From positions 1,488,001 through 1,552,000 of the forward strand of contig NZ_SNWR01000002.1 of the NCBI RefSeq assembly GCF_004362215.1: 64,000 nt of DNA, written 5' to 3'. Below the pieces are notes generated by a model, which was not told the origin of the DNA, searched no databases, and saw nothing but the letters and a program-made list of their open reading frames with translations. Below are positions 23,776-32,737 of this stretch, piece by piece (positions within the stretch are counted from its first letter, which is position 1; every line of letters starts with the position of its first letter). The DNA comes from Paractinoplanes brasiliensis (GTDB taxonomy: Bacteria; Actinomycetota; Actinomycetes; Mycobacteriales; Micromonosporaceae). The position numbers were made by a program, and so were the translations under genes.

Positions 23776-26537
23776 CCCGCCGACGCCCGCACACCGACGC
23801 TGAGCAGCAACAGCCCTCACGGCCGGAGCCTGGAGGGCGCCGGCGGCTGGTGCTGCACTGGCCCAGCATCCGAGGGCGGGCCCGCGCCGACGCGGGCCCG
23901 CTGTTGCTGGTCGCGGCCGTCGTCGCGGCCGTCGCGCTGCTGGCCGGTGCCACCCCGCCGCTGATCCGCTCGACGTCCGACGACGCCACCCGCGAGGCGG
24001 TCCGCCGCGCGGCCGACGACGCCGCCGTACGGGTGGAGGCGGAGTGGCCCGACGACTACGGGCCGAACGGTGGCCGGGCGCGCAGCCCGGGGCTGGCTGC
24101 CGACATCGCCGACGTCGCCGGCCGGGCCGAGTTCCAGCTGGACCCGGGTCTGCGCTCGGCCCTGCGCCCGCCGGTCACCACCGTCTCCAGCATCTCGCTG
24201 ATGATCACCGACGGCAGTGTCCAGCGCCGCCTGCAGCTGGAGTACCTGACCAACGCCACCGGCGAGCCGGCCGTCACCTGGGTCTCCGGCCGCGCACCCG
24301 GCCCGTCGGCCGCCGACGAGTTCGTGGAGATCCCGCTCAACGGCGGCCCCTGGCCGATGCAGGTCGGCCTGTCCGAGGCCGGCGCGGCGGCGCTCGGCGT
24401 GAAGCCCGGCGACCGCATCCCGGTGCAGGACGAAAGACGCAACCCGTACGACGTACGGGTGTCCGGGGTGTTCCGCCCCGTCGACGCGAACGACCCCGCC
24501 TGGGGTCCGGCGCCGTGGGTGCTCAACCCCTCGGCGAACCGCGACGGCTTCGGCACCACCCGCATCGGCGCGCTGCTCACGGCCGAGTCGGTGCCCGACC
24601 TCCGGCTCGCCTTCCGCACCGACCAGCTGCGTCGCGTGGTCCGCTTCGACGTCGACCCGGACACGCTCACGTGGGAGTCCGCCCAGGCCCTGGCCGCCTC
24701 GGTCGGCACGCTCAAAGGCAGTTCGGCGGTGTCGGCCGAACGCGACCAGTCGCTCAAGTGGGCCACCCAGCTCGACAGCGTGCTCAGCGACCTGCGCGAC
24801 CAGGTCGCCACGGCCACGGCCCAGGCCTCCGTGCTGCTCATCGCCGTGCTGGCGGGGGCCCTGCTGGTGATCGCCCTGGCCGCCGACCTGCTGACCCGCC
24901 GCCGTGCCACCGCCCTGGCCACGGCCCGCCGCCGCGGCGCCTCCCTGCCCGGCCTGGCCGCCGAGCTGGTCGTCGAATCGGCCGCCGTGGCCGTTCCCGC
25001 CGCCCTGCTCGGGCTGGCGCTGTCCTTCGCCCTGGCCGGCGGCGCCTCCCTGACCTGGGTCCTCCCGTTCGTGGTGATCGCGGTCGCCGCCGGCCCGGCC
25101 TTCGGCACGCTCACCGCCGCGCGGGCCACCCGGGACCGTCGCGCCCCCGCCAACCGCAGCGCCCGCCGCTGGATCCGCAACACCCAGCTGATCCGGCGGT
25201 TCGCCGTGGACGCCGCTGTGGTGGCCCTCGCCGTCGCGTCGCTCGTCGCTCTTCGGCAGAGGGACATCGGCTCCACCGTCGACCTGCCCGCCGCCGCGCC
25301 CACCCTCTGCGCCCTGGCCGTCTCCCTGCTCCTCGTGCGCCTGCTGCCCCTCGCCACCGGCCTGGTGCTGCGGCTGGCCCTGCGCTCCCGCCACCCCCTC
25401 GCCCTGTTCGGAGCCGCCCGCGCCGCCGCCACCTCGGCCCGTGTCCTGCCCGCGCTGGCCCTGACCACCGCGCTGGCCCTGAGCGCCTTCGCTGTCACCC
25501 TGTACGCCACCACGGACCGCGGCCTGTCCGAAGGCGCCTGGCAGACCACCGGGTCCGACGCCCGGCTGAGCCTGACCTCCGACTCGTCCAGCCACGCCAC
25601 CGACGTGGTCTCCCGGACGGCGGCCGCCCCCGGCGTACGCCACGCGGTCGCGGCCCGGGTCAGCGAGAGCGCCCGCTTCATCGCCGACAACACCGCCGTC
25701 CCGGCCCGCCTGATCGTCGTGGACACCCAGGCCTTCCGGCAGTTGCTGGCCGACACCCCCCTTCCCCCGCTGCCCGCGACCTCGCTGACCGGCGGCGACG
25801 GCCGTGTGCCCGCGCTGGTCCGTACGGCCGACGGCAGCCTCTCCCCCGGCGTGGACTTCCGGCTCCCGATCGTCACCAACCAGGCGGTCGAGCTGACCGC
25901 GGTCGGCACCGCCCCCGTTCTGGGCGTCGGCGACGACGTGGTCGTGGTCGACACCTCGGCCGCCACTGCCGCCGGTCTGCCCGCTGAGCCCAACACCATC
26001 TGGGCCACCGGCCCCGGTGCCGCCAACGCGCTCAAGGCCGCTGCCTCGGGAGGCCGGGTCGTCGCCCGCACCGACCTGCTCAAGGAGCGCCGCACGGCCC
26101 CGCTGACCTCCAGCCTGGCCGCCCTGAGCCTGCTGACCGCGGCGATCCTGCTGGTGCTGGGCCTGCTCGGTTACGCGCTGGCCGCCGCCGCGAGCGCCCC
26201 CGGACGCTGGGAGACCCTGGCCCGCCTGCGCACGCTGGGCCTGCGCCCCCGCGACACCCACCGCGTGGCCGCCGGCGAGCTGCTCCCACCTGCCGTGGTC
26301 GCCGCCCTCTGCGCCCCCCTGCTGGGCGCCTTGCTGGCATGGTCGGCGCTCGGCCCGCTGGCGCTGCGGCTGCTCACCGCCCAGGCCACCGACCCCGCAG
26401 TGGTGACGCCGTGGTGGCAGCTGACAGCCGCCACCGTCGCGGCGCTGCTGCTGACCCTGATCGCCATCATCACGGCCGAGGTCGTGACCCGCCGCCGGCG
26501 GCGCCTGAGCGAGACCCTCCGAGTCGGCGACTCCTGA
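23772..26537 (+). CDS. large FtsX-like ABC permease
   Basis: A 921-residue membrane protein, second permease of the exporter. The ATG at 23772 overlaps the previous stop; a longer frame upstream is a shadow of the preceding gene. A cytoplasmic Arg-rich N-terminus (1-40) precedes a membrane segment (about 44-64) and an extracytoplasmic domain, then FtsX helices at about 345-460, further helices to about 600, a second extracytoplasmic part and three C-terminal helices with LARLRTLGLRPRDTHRVAAGELL (about 815-837). The last 40 bp are duplicated just downstream. Confidence 0.9.
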   Translation: MTRRRPHTDAEQQQPSRPEPGGRRRLVLHWPSIRGRARADAGPLLLVAAVVAAVALLAGATPPLIRSTSDDATREAVRRAADDAAVRVEAEWPDDYGPNGGRARSPGLAADIADVAGRAEFQLDPGLRSALRPPVTTVSSISLMITDGSVQRRLQLEYLTNATGEPAVTWVSGRAPGPSAADEFVEIPLNGGPWPMQVGLSEAGAAALGVKPGDRIPVQDERRNPYDVRVSGVFRPVDANDPAWGPAPWVLNPSANRDGFGTTRIGALLTAESVPDLRLAFRTDQLRRVVRFDVDPDTLTWESAQALAASVGTLKGSSAVSAERDQSLKWATQLDSVLSDLRDQVATATAQASVLLIAVLAGALLVIALAADLLTRRRATALATARRRGASLPGLAAELVVESAAVAVPAALLGLALSFALAGGASLTWVLPFVVIAVAAGPAFGTLTAARATRDRRAPANRSARRWIRNTQLIRRFAVDAAVVALAVASLVALRQRDIGSTVDLPAAAPTLCALAVSLLLVRLLPLATGLVLRLALRSRHPLALFGAARAAATSARVLPALALTTALALSAFAVTLYATTDRGLSEGAWQTTGSDARLSLTSDSSSHATDVVSRTAAAPGVRHAVAARVSESARFIADNTAVPARLIVVDTQAFRQLLADTPLPPLPATSLTGGDGRVPALVRTADGSLSPGVDFRLPIVTNQAVELTAVGTAPVLGVGDDVVVVDTSAATAAGLPAEPNTIWATGPGAANALKAAASGGRVVARTDLLKERRTAPLTSSLAALSLLTAAILLVLGLLGYALAAAASAPGRWETLARLRTLGLRPRDTHRVAAGELLPPAVVAALCAPLLGALLAWSALGPLALRLLTAQATDPAVVTPWWQLTAATVAALLLTLIAIITAEVVTRRRRRLSETLRVGDS

Positions 26538-26598
26538 CCGGGCGCGACCACACGGCGCTTGAGCGAACCCTCCGAGTCGGCGAACTCCTGACCGGGCG
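26501..26598. repeat. duplication of the permease 3' end
   Basis: The last bases of the permease gene plus the first bases after its stop (26501-26544, from gcgcctgagc to gaccgggcg) recur 54 bp downstream at 26555-26598 with a few substitutions and indels. The second copy is untranslated. It looks like a short tandem duplication spanning a stop codon. Confidence 0.75.
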
Positions 26599-26670
26599 TG
26601 GCGGCTGCTGCCCCGCCGGTTGCTTCCCCCGCCGGTTGCTTCCCCGCCGGCGTCTGCTCCGGCGCCGCCG

Positions 26671-26819
26671 TGGGGCCAGCTCCGGCGAAGGGCCAGCTCC
26701 GGCGTAGGGCTAGCTCCGGCGTAGGGCTAGCTCCGGCGTAGGGCTAGCTCCGGCGTGGGACCAGCTCCGGCGTCGGCGTCAGGCCGGCTTCGGCGTCAGG
26801 CCGGCTCCGGCCCCACGCC
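26671..26819. repeat. 17-bp tandem repeat (ctagctccggcgtaggg)
   Basis: Three near-perfect copies of ctagctccggcgtaggg (26709-26759) are flanked on both sides by degenerate copies of the agctccggcg core, giving about eight units. It sits between the convergent permease and GNAT genes. Just upstream, gccggttgcttcccc is also duplicated (26617-26647). No coding potential is apparent. Confidence 0.75.
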
Positions 26820-26822
26820 GGC

Positions 26823-27320
26823 TTATGCGTGCAGCGCCTTGGCCAGCACCAGTTCCCGGCCCTGCCCGTCCGGGGCCGGATCGCCGAGCTCCCCCGTCTC
26901 GGCGAATCCGGCCCGCCGATAGAGCGCGATCGCCTTCTCGTTCCCCGGCATGACCGCCAGCCGCAGCTCCACGGCTCCGCACGCCAGGACGGCCCAGGAC
27001 TCGATCGCCTCGATCAGCCGGTCACCCACTCCCCGGCCGCGAGCCGCCGGAGCCACCCACATCGAGATCAGCTCCACCTGGCCGTCCCGCCCGGCCGGAA
27101 CCCCACTGGCCATCCCCACGGGAGCGCCGTCGAGCACCGCCACCACGTTGTGCGACCCCGGAATCGTCAACCGGTCACGCCACCGCAGCTCCTTGTCCCC
27201 GTCGCCCCGCCAGTCGCTGAGCCTGCTCCCGAACGCGTAGGGCGCCTCCGCCAACGCGGCCAGCCGCAGTTCCCGCCAGATTCCCCAGTCCTCACCGGAC
27301 AGCTTCACGATCTCGATCAC
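26823..27320 (-). CDS. GNAT family N-acetyltransferase
   Basis: A 165-residue GCN5-type acetyltransferase. The acetyl-CoA-binding motif is visible as MWVAPAARGRGVGDRLIEA (about residues 86-104), followed by LAVMPGNEKAIALYRRAGF (about 119-137), the usual motif B. I chose the GTG at 27320 because the family fold begins there (VIEIVKLSGEDW); the open frame further upstream is Arg-rich and not protein-like. The substrate is unknown. Confidence 0.88.
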   Translation of the reverse strand: MIEIVKLSGEDWGIWRELRLAALAEAPYAFGSRLSDWRGDGDKELRWRDRLTIPGSHNVVAVLDGAPVGMASGVPAGRDGQVELISMWVAPAARGRGVGDRLIEAIESWAVLACGAVELRLAVMPGNEKAIALYRRAGFAETGELGDPAPDGQGRELVLAKALHA

Positions 27321-27540
27321 GCCGCAGACCCTACGACCGGGCTTCCTCGAACGCCTCACCTTTACCGTGCCGTGCCCGATGGGCCGGACCTGCCGGGCAG
27401 GCACAGCGGTACGACAGGCGCCGGAACGTCCTCTGACGACGGAAGAGCGAGCGCCCTTCGGGCCGACGAGAACACCCGCGGCGACAACGTGGTGGGAACG
27501 CCTGCTTCCGGCGCAGGATCGAGGTGTCCAGACCTTCCCG

Positions 27541-29610
27541 TCAGGCCGCGTCGACCGTGAACAGCATCGCCTGTTGTGGGGTCAGCAGGGCCGGGGGCAG
27601 GCCGAGCTCGGTCAGCAGGCGGCCGGGTAGTGTCACCGATCCCGCGGTCAGCCACGGGGGTGGGGCGTCCTGCACGACGTGCGGCGGGCCGCCCACTTCC
27701 AGGGGCCGTACGGTGTAGCGCCGCGAGGGGTCGAGGCCGGGGAAGCGTACGGGGGAAGGGATCGCCGACGAGGGGGCGCTCAACGTCACCAGGGCGTAGA
27801 GGGCCGTCCGCTGGTCGGGTGCGACGATGCCGTGCACGAGGCGTGAGGTTCCGTCGGTGCGGACGGTGACACCGCCGTGCAGCAGAGCGCGGCGCTGCTT
27901 GTACTCGGTGACCCAGGCGGCGATCAGGGCGCGCTCCGAAGGGGTGGCCGTGGTCAGGTCCCATTCGATGCCGGCGTGCCCGAACAGCGACGTGGCCAGG
28001 CGGAACCCCAGAGACCCCGTACGGCCGGTGATGTGCGCGGCCGGGGCGCCGACGTGCGAGCCCAGAAACTCGGGCGGCATGAGCACGCCGGTCCAGCGCT
28101 GGATCTGCTGGCGTTCCAGGGCGTCGTTGGTGTCGGAGGTCCAGAAGCGGTCGACGTGGTCGAGGATGCCCAGGTCGATGCGGGCCCCGCCGGACGCGCA
28201 GCTCTCGATCTCGACGGCCGGGAAGCGTCGCCGCAGCTCGGCCAGCAACCGGTACAGGGCCGTGGTCTGGCGGTGGGCCGAGCCTTCCTGCAGCAGATCC
28301 CGGTTGTGGTCCCACTTCACAAAGGCGATCGGGTACGTGGTGAGCAGCGCGCTCAAGGCGGAGAGCAGATGCTCGTACGCGCCGGGCGCCCCCAGATCGA
28401 GCACCTGCTGATGCCGCCAGGTGGCCGCGCCGGGGCCGCCGAGGATCCACTCGGGGTGTTCGCGGGCCAGGTCGGAGTCGGGCGAGACCATCTCCGGTTC
28501 GAGCCAGAGCCCGAACTCCATGCCACGTTCGTGCACGACCGAGATCAGCGGGCCCAGCCCGTCGGGCCAGCGCTGCGGGTCGACGGTCCAGTCGCCGAGG
28601 GCGCGGCGATCGTCGGTGCGTCCGCGGAACCAGCCGTCGTCGAGCACGAACCGTTCCACTCCCACCGAAGCGGCGGCGTCGGCCAGGGCGGTGAGCCGGG
28701 GCAGCGAGTGGTCGAAGTAGACGGCCTCCCAGGTGTTGAGCACGACCGGGCGGGGTTTGGCCGGGGCGCGGCGTGACCGGATCCACGAGTGCAGGCGGCT
28801 CGACAGGCCGTCGATGCCGCCGTCCGACCACACGGCGACGGTCCACGGGGTGGTGTAGGAGCCGCCAGGGGTGAGCCGCACCTCCCCGGGGGCCAGCAGC
28901 TCGCCCGCGCCCAGCACTGTCGCGCCGAGGGTCTGCCGTTCGGCCCACAGCTGCTTGTCGCCGCTCCACGCCAGATGCACCGCCCACACCTCGCCCGTAC
29001 GGAACGTGAAACCGGGGGCGCCGAGCATCATCACGTACGGGTCGTCGTGCCCGGGGCGGCCGTGCCGGGTCTCGCGAACCCAGGCGCCGTGCCGCAGCGC
29101 CGTCCGCTGGGGTTGGCGCTCGTACGCCCAGAGGCCCGCGAGGTCGAGCGCCTCGGTCGCCCGCGCGGGCACCGGCAGCACGACGTTCAGCGATCCCAGG
29201 TCGAGGTCCGTGTCCCCGCCGTTGGCCAGGGTGTGCCGCAGCCGCAGCACGCCCTGCGCGCTCAGCTCGACCTCGGACGTGACCGTCAGCGCGCCGGCCG
29301 TGAGCACCAGCAGCACCGAGCCCGGCGACGGCTGCGACACCTCGGACAGCTGCCAGCGCGGACGGCCGGGGGCGCCGGAGTACCCGGGCCGGCCGCTCCA
29401 GCCGTCGCCCACGGTCGGCAGGAGCGACAGGTACGGCGGCTCGTCGAGCGAGCTCGGCGGGTTCGCGGGTACGGCCGACGCGGCGTACGCGGAAAGGTCG
29501 TCGGGATCGAGATCGCCGAGCGCGGCTCCCCAGTGCAGCACGACGGGAAGCCGCGGGCCGCGGGCGTCCAGCACGAAGCTGGTGCCCGCGGCCTGCAGGT
29601 GGATCAACAA
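27541..29610 (-). CDS. alpha-galactosidase, GH36 family
   Basis: A 689-residue glycoside hydrolase of family 36. An N-terminal beta-sandwich (about 1-270) precedes a TIM barrel with the nucleophile D434 in KWDHNRD and acid/base D493 in SDTND; ESCASGGARIDLG and FGLWLEPEM are family signatures. No signal peptide, so it should hydrolyse imported alpha-galactosides (melibiose- or raffinose-type) in the cytosol. Last gene of the galactoside operon, six bases after the binding-protein gene. Combined with the GH42 beta-galactosidase, the operon can handle both anomers. Confidence 0.93.
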   Translation of the reverse strand: MLIHLQAAGTSFVLDARGPRLPVVLHWGAALGDLDPDDLSAYAASAVPANPPSSLDEPPYLSLLPTVGDGWSGRPGYSGAPGRPRWQLSEVSQPSPGSVLLVLTAGALTVTSEVELSAQGVLRLRHTLANGGDTDLDLGSLNVVLPVPARATEALDLAGLWAYERQPQRTALRHGAWVRETRHGRPGHDDPYVMMLGAPGFTFRTGEVWAVHLAWSGDKQLWAERQTLGATVLGAGELLAPGEVRLTPGGSYTTPWTVAVWSDGGIDGLSSRLHSWIRSRRAPAKPRPVVLNTWEAVYFDHSLPRLTALADAAASVGVERFVLDDGWFRGRTDDRRALGDWTVDPQRWPDGLGPLISVVHERGMEFGLWLEPEMVSPDSDLAREHPEWILGGPGAATWRHQQVLDLGAPGAYEHLLSALSALLTTYPIAFVKWDHNRDLLQEGSAHRQTTALYRLLAELRRRFPAVEIESCASGGARIDLGILDHVDRFWTSDTNDALERQQIQRWTGVLMPPEFLGSHVGAPAAHITGRTGSLGFRLATSLFGHAGIEWDLTTATPSERALIAAWVTEYKQRRALLHGGVTVRTDGTSRLVHGIVAPDQRTALYALVTLSAPSSAIPSPVRFPGLDPSRRYTVRPLEVGGPPHVVQDAPPPWLTAGSVTLPGRLLTELGLPPALLTPQQAMLFTVDAA

Positions 29611-29616
29611 CGCGTG

Positions 29617-30945
29617 TTACTCCTTGACCGGGATGGCCTGCGACTTGAGGGTGTCGACGGTCGACTTCTGGGCCGCCGTGAGGGCGTCGCTCAGCGTGCC
29701 CTTGCCGGAGACCGCCGCCTTGAAGCCGTCCGAGGCGCTGGTGTACGTCGAGGTCATCGTGGGCCCCCAGGTGAAGTCGGGCGTCACCTGGGTGGACGCC
29801 TCGGCGAAGACCTCGTAGATCTTCTGGTCACCATAGAACTCGACCGGGTTGGTCAGGTACGAATACTTGGTTCCGGCGGTGGTGGCCGGGTAGAGCTGGG
29901 CCTCCTTGTTGAGCAGCGCGAGCGCCTCCTCGCTGGTGTTGAGCCACAGGGCGAACTGCGCGGCCTCGTACGGGTGCTTGGAGTTCTTGAAGATCGCGGT
30001 GGCCGAGCCGCCCCAGTTGCCCGCGACGTTCTCGCCGGCGTTCCACTGCGGCATCGGCGCGACCCGCCACTTGCCCGCAGTCTTCGGCGCGCCGCTCATG
30101 ATCGAGTTGGCGCCCCACACCGCGGAGACCCAGGTCCAGGCGGAGCTGGAGTTGTAGGCGTTGTCCCACTCGGTGGTCCACGGCGGGACGGTCGAGACGA
30201 GCTTCTTGCCGATCAGGTCCTGCCAGTAGCCGGCGACCTTCTTGGTCTTGTCGTCGGTCAGGTTGACCGTCCACTGCCGGCCGTCGTTGGCGAACCAGCG
30301 GCCGCCGGCCTGCCAGGCGAAACCCGCGAACTGGTTGATGTCGCTCTGCGAGAAGTTGGTGATGTAGCCGCCGGCCGCCTTCACCTTCACGGCCGCCGCC
30401 GCGTACTCCTCCCAGGTCTTGGGGACCGGGATGCCGTTGGACTCGAACAGGTCAGCCCGGTAGAACATCGCCATGGGGCCGGAGTCCTGCGGGATGCCGT
30501 AGGCCGACTTCTCGTCGCCGAGGCTGACCTGGTTCCACGTCCACGGGATGAACTGGTCCTTGGCCTTCGCGACGATGTCGCAGGACGCGGCGTCGAACAG
30601 GCCGTCCTGCACGCGGAAGCTGGGCAGCGCGTCGTACTCGATGTGCCCGAGGTCGGGGGTGTTGCCGGCCTTGAGCTGGTTGAAGAAGTTCTGGTAGGTG
30701 CCGCCGTTGCCGTTCGGGCCGGTCTGCACCTTGACCTGGATGTTCGGGTTCTTGTCGTTCCAGACCTTCACCACGTTCTCGATCCCGGGGATCCAGGTCG
30801 TGTAGGTCAGGTTGACCGGGCCGGACGAGGGGGCGCAGGACGCGGCGGACGAGCCGCCGGCCGCTTCGTCGTCGTCGCCGCCGGAGCCGCAGGCGGACAG
30901 GGCCAGCGCCGCTATGACTATCGCGCTGAGCAGGGATTTGCGCAT
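29617..30945 (-). CDS. sugar ABC transporter substrate-binding lipoprotein (galactoside operon)
   Basis: A 442-residue family 1 solute-binding protein. The signal peptide carries the lipobox LSAC (cysteine at about 19), followed by a Gly/Asp/Glu-rich tether. Motifs: LTYTTWIPG, PYEAAQFALWLNTSEEA. It lies downstream of its two permeases and upstream of the alpha-galactosidase, an unusual order, since binding-protein genes usually come first. Presumed ligands are galactosides, by context. No dedicated ATPase gene is present. Confidence 0.92.
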   Translation of the reverse strand: MRKSLLSAIVIAALALSACGSGGDDDEAAGGSSAASCAPSSGPVNLTYTTWIPGIENVVKVWNDKNPNIQVKVQTGPNGNGGTYQNFFNQLKAGNTPDLGHIEYDALPSFRVQDGLFDAASCDIVAKAKDQFIPWTWNQVSLGDEKSAYGIPQDSGPMAMFYRADLFESNGIPVPKTWEEYAAAAVKVKAAGGYITNFSQSDINQFAGFAWQAGGRWFANDGRQWTVNLTDDKTKKVAGYWQDLIGKKLVSTVPPWTTEWDNAYNSSSAWTWVSAVWGANSIMSGAPKTAGKWRVAPMPQWNAGENVAGNWGGSATAIFKNSKHPYEAAQFALWLNTSEEALALLNKEAQLYPATTAGTKYSYLTNPVEFYGDQKIYEVFAEASTQVTPDFTWGPTMTSTYTSASDGFKAAVSGKGTLSDALTAAQKSTVDTLKSQAIPVKE

Positions 30946-30971
30946 GCTGTGTCCTTAATCGGGGGGAAACT

Positions 30972-31856
30972 TCACTTGACGGCGCCGGCGCCGAGGCCGT
31001 TCCGCCAGAACCGCTGGAGCGCCAGAAACGCGATCACCAGAGGGGTGATCGAGAGCAGGGCGCCGACGATCACCAGTCCGCGCAGTTCGGGGATCTGGTT
31101 GACCTGGGTGTTCCAGGTGTAGAGGCCGAGCGTGACCGGGAACAGCCGCTCGTCGCTGAGCATGATCAGCGGGAGCAGGAAGTTGTTCCAGACCGCGACG
31201 AAGTGGAACAGGAAGATCGTGACCAGGGCCGGGAACATCAGCCGGGTGGCCACCTTGAAGAACGTGCGGACCTCGCCCGAGCCGTCGATGCGGGCCGCAT
31301 CGAGCAGTTCGTCGGGCACGCCGGCCGTGGCGTAGATCCGGGCCAGGTAGACGCCGAACGGGTTGACCAGGCTGGGCAGGAAGACAGCCCAGAACGTGTT
31401 GGTCGCGTCGACCTTGCTGAACAGCAGGAACAGCGGGAGGGCGAGCGCGGTGGCCGGCACCAGCACACCGCTGAGCACCACGTTGAACAGCAGCTCGCGG
31501 CCGCGGAACCGGTACTTGGCCAGGGCGTACCCGCACATCGCGGCGAGCACGGTGCCGATCAGGGCCGCGCCGCCGGTGTAGAGGATGCTGTTGAGCAGCC
31601 ACCGGAGGAAGACCCCGTCCCGGTACTCGAGCAGGTCGCCGATGTTGGCGAAAAGCTCGAAATCGGCGAACCACAGCGGGTTGGTGCTGGTGAACTCGTC
31701 GGAGCGCTTGCCGGCGCCGACGAACAGCCACCAGATCGGCGTCAGGAAGTAGAGCGTGCTGACGGCCATGACGAGCATGGCCCCCGTACGGGAGAAGAGG
31801 CTCTCCTGGATCTTGCCGGCGGCGCCGCCGGCCGGGGCGGAAGTTGTGACGCTCAC
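30972..31856 (-). CDS. sugar ABC transporter permease (MalG type)
   Basis: A 294-residue permease with six predicted membrane helices. The coupling loop is DAARIDGSGEVRTFFKVATRLMFPA (about 188-212) and the tail is LGAGAVK, typical of MalG-like proteins. The GTG start overlaps the stop of the partner permease (GTGA). A longer open frame upstream is a shadow of the partner gene. Confidence 0.92.
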   Translation of the reverse strand: MSVTTSAPAGGAAGKIQESLFSRTGAMLVMAVSTLYFLTPIWWLFVGAGKRSDEFTSTNPLWFADFELFANIGDLLEYRDGVFLRWLLNSILYTGGAALIGTVLAAMCGYALAKYRFRGRELLFNVVLSGVLVPATALALPLFLLFSKVDATNTFWAVFLPSLVNPFGVYLARIYATAGVPDELLDAARIDGSGEVRTFFKVATRLMFPALVTIFLFHFVAVWNNFLLPLIMLSDERLFPVTLGLYTWNTQVNQIPELRGLVIVGALLSITPLVIAFLALQRFWRNGLGAGAVK

Positions 31857-32737
31857 TGGACGCCCTTCCGATTGGTGAACCGCAGGAAGACGAAGGAGAG
31901 GACGAACGTCGTCAGCGCGAGCACCACCGAGAACGCCGCCGCCAGGTTGAAGTTCGGGATCGACGACGTCGAATAGACCGTCAGGTTCGGTGTGTACGTG
32001 CTCGACACCGCCGACGAGAAGCTGCGGAACACCTGCGGCTCGGCCAGCAGCTGCAACGTGCCGATGATCGAGAACACGGTGGTCAGCACGATCGCGGGCA
32101 TGACCAGCGGGATCTTGATCGACCAGGCGATCCGCCACTGGCCGGCCCCGTCGAGCCGCGCCGCCTCGTACACCTCGGCCGGGATGGCCAGCAGCGCCGA
32201 ATAGATGATCAGCATGTTGTAGCCGACGTAGACCCAGGTCACCACGTTGGCGATGGCCCAGAGCACGAGGTCGGCCGAGAGGAAGTCGATGGCGCTGGTC
32301 ACCGGCTTGAGCGGCGACAGGTTGGGCGAGTAGAGGAAGCCCCACATGATCGCGGCGATGACACCCGGGACCGCGTACGGGACGAAGAAGGCCAGCCGGA
32401 AGAAGCGGCGTCCCCTGACCAGCCCGGAGTCGAGCAGCAGGGCCAGCAGCAGCGCGAGGCCGAGCATGACGGGGACCTGCACGACGCCGAAGGCCAGCAC
32501 CCGCCCGATCGACGTCCAGAAGGCGCCGTCGGCGAACACCCGCTCGTACTGGACGAGCCCCCCGAAGACCTCGCGCGCCGGGCCGAACGTGCCGGTGCGC
32601 TCGACCTTGTAGAGCGACTGCACGATGGCGTACCCGATCGGCAGCAGATAGAAGAGGGTGAACAGCACGCCGAACGGGACGACGAAGAACGGGACAGCCC
32701 GTCCGTGGCGGGCCGCTCGTGCTGGGGCCGACGTCAT
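31853..32737 (-). CDS. sugar ABC transporter permease (MalF type)
   Basis: A 294-residue permease, first of the pair. The coupling loop is EAARLDGAGQWRIAWSIKIPLVMPA (about 195-219). The ATG at 32737 overlaps the beta-galactosidase stop codon (ATGA), so transport and hydrolysis are translationally coupled. The N-terminal PFFVVPFGVLFTLFYLLPIGYAIVQS stretch marks the first membrane helix. Confidence 0.92.
   Translation of the reverse strand: MTSAPARAARHGRAVPFFVVPFGVLFTLFYLLPIGYAIVQSLYKVERTGTFGPAREVFGGLVQYERVFADGAFWTSIGRVLAFGVVQVPVMLGLALLLALLLDSGLVRGRRFFRLAFFVPYAVPGVIAAIMWGFLYSPNLSPLKPVTSAIDFLSADLVLWAIANVVTWVYVGYNMLIIYSALLAIPAEVYEAARLDGAGQWRIAWSIKIPLVMPAIVLTTVFSIIGTLQLLAEPQVFRSFSSAVSSTYTPNLTVYSTSSIPNFNLAAAFSVVLALTTFVLSFVFLRFTNRKGVQ

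Noticed and set aside
23817..26261. 814-codon minus-strand frame
   Set aside because: Antisense to the second FtsX permease; typical high-GC shadow.
28789..31122. 777-codon plus-strand frame
   Set aside because: Antisense to the GH36 and binding-protein genes with intact catalytic and lipobox motifs.
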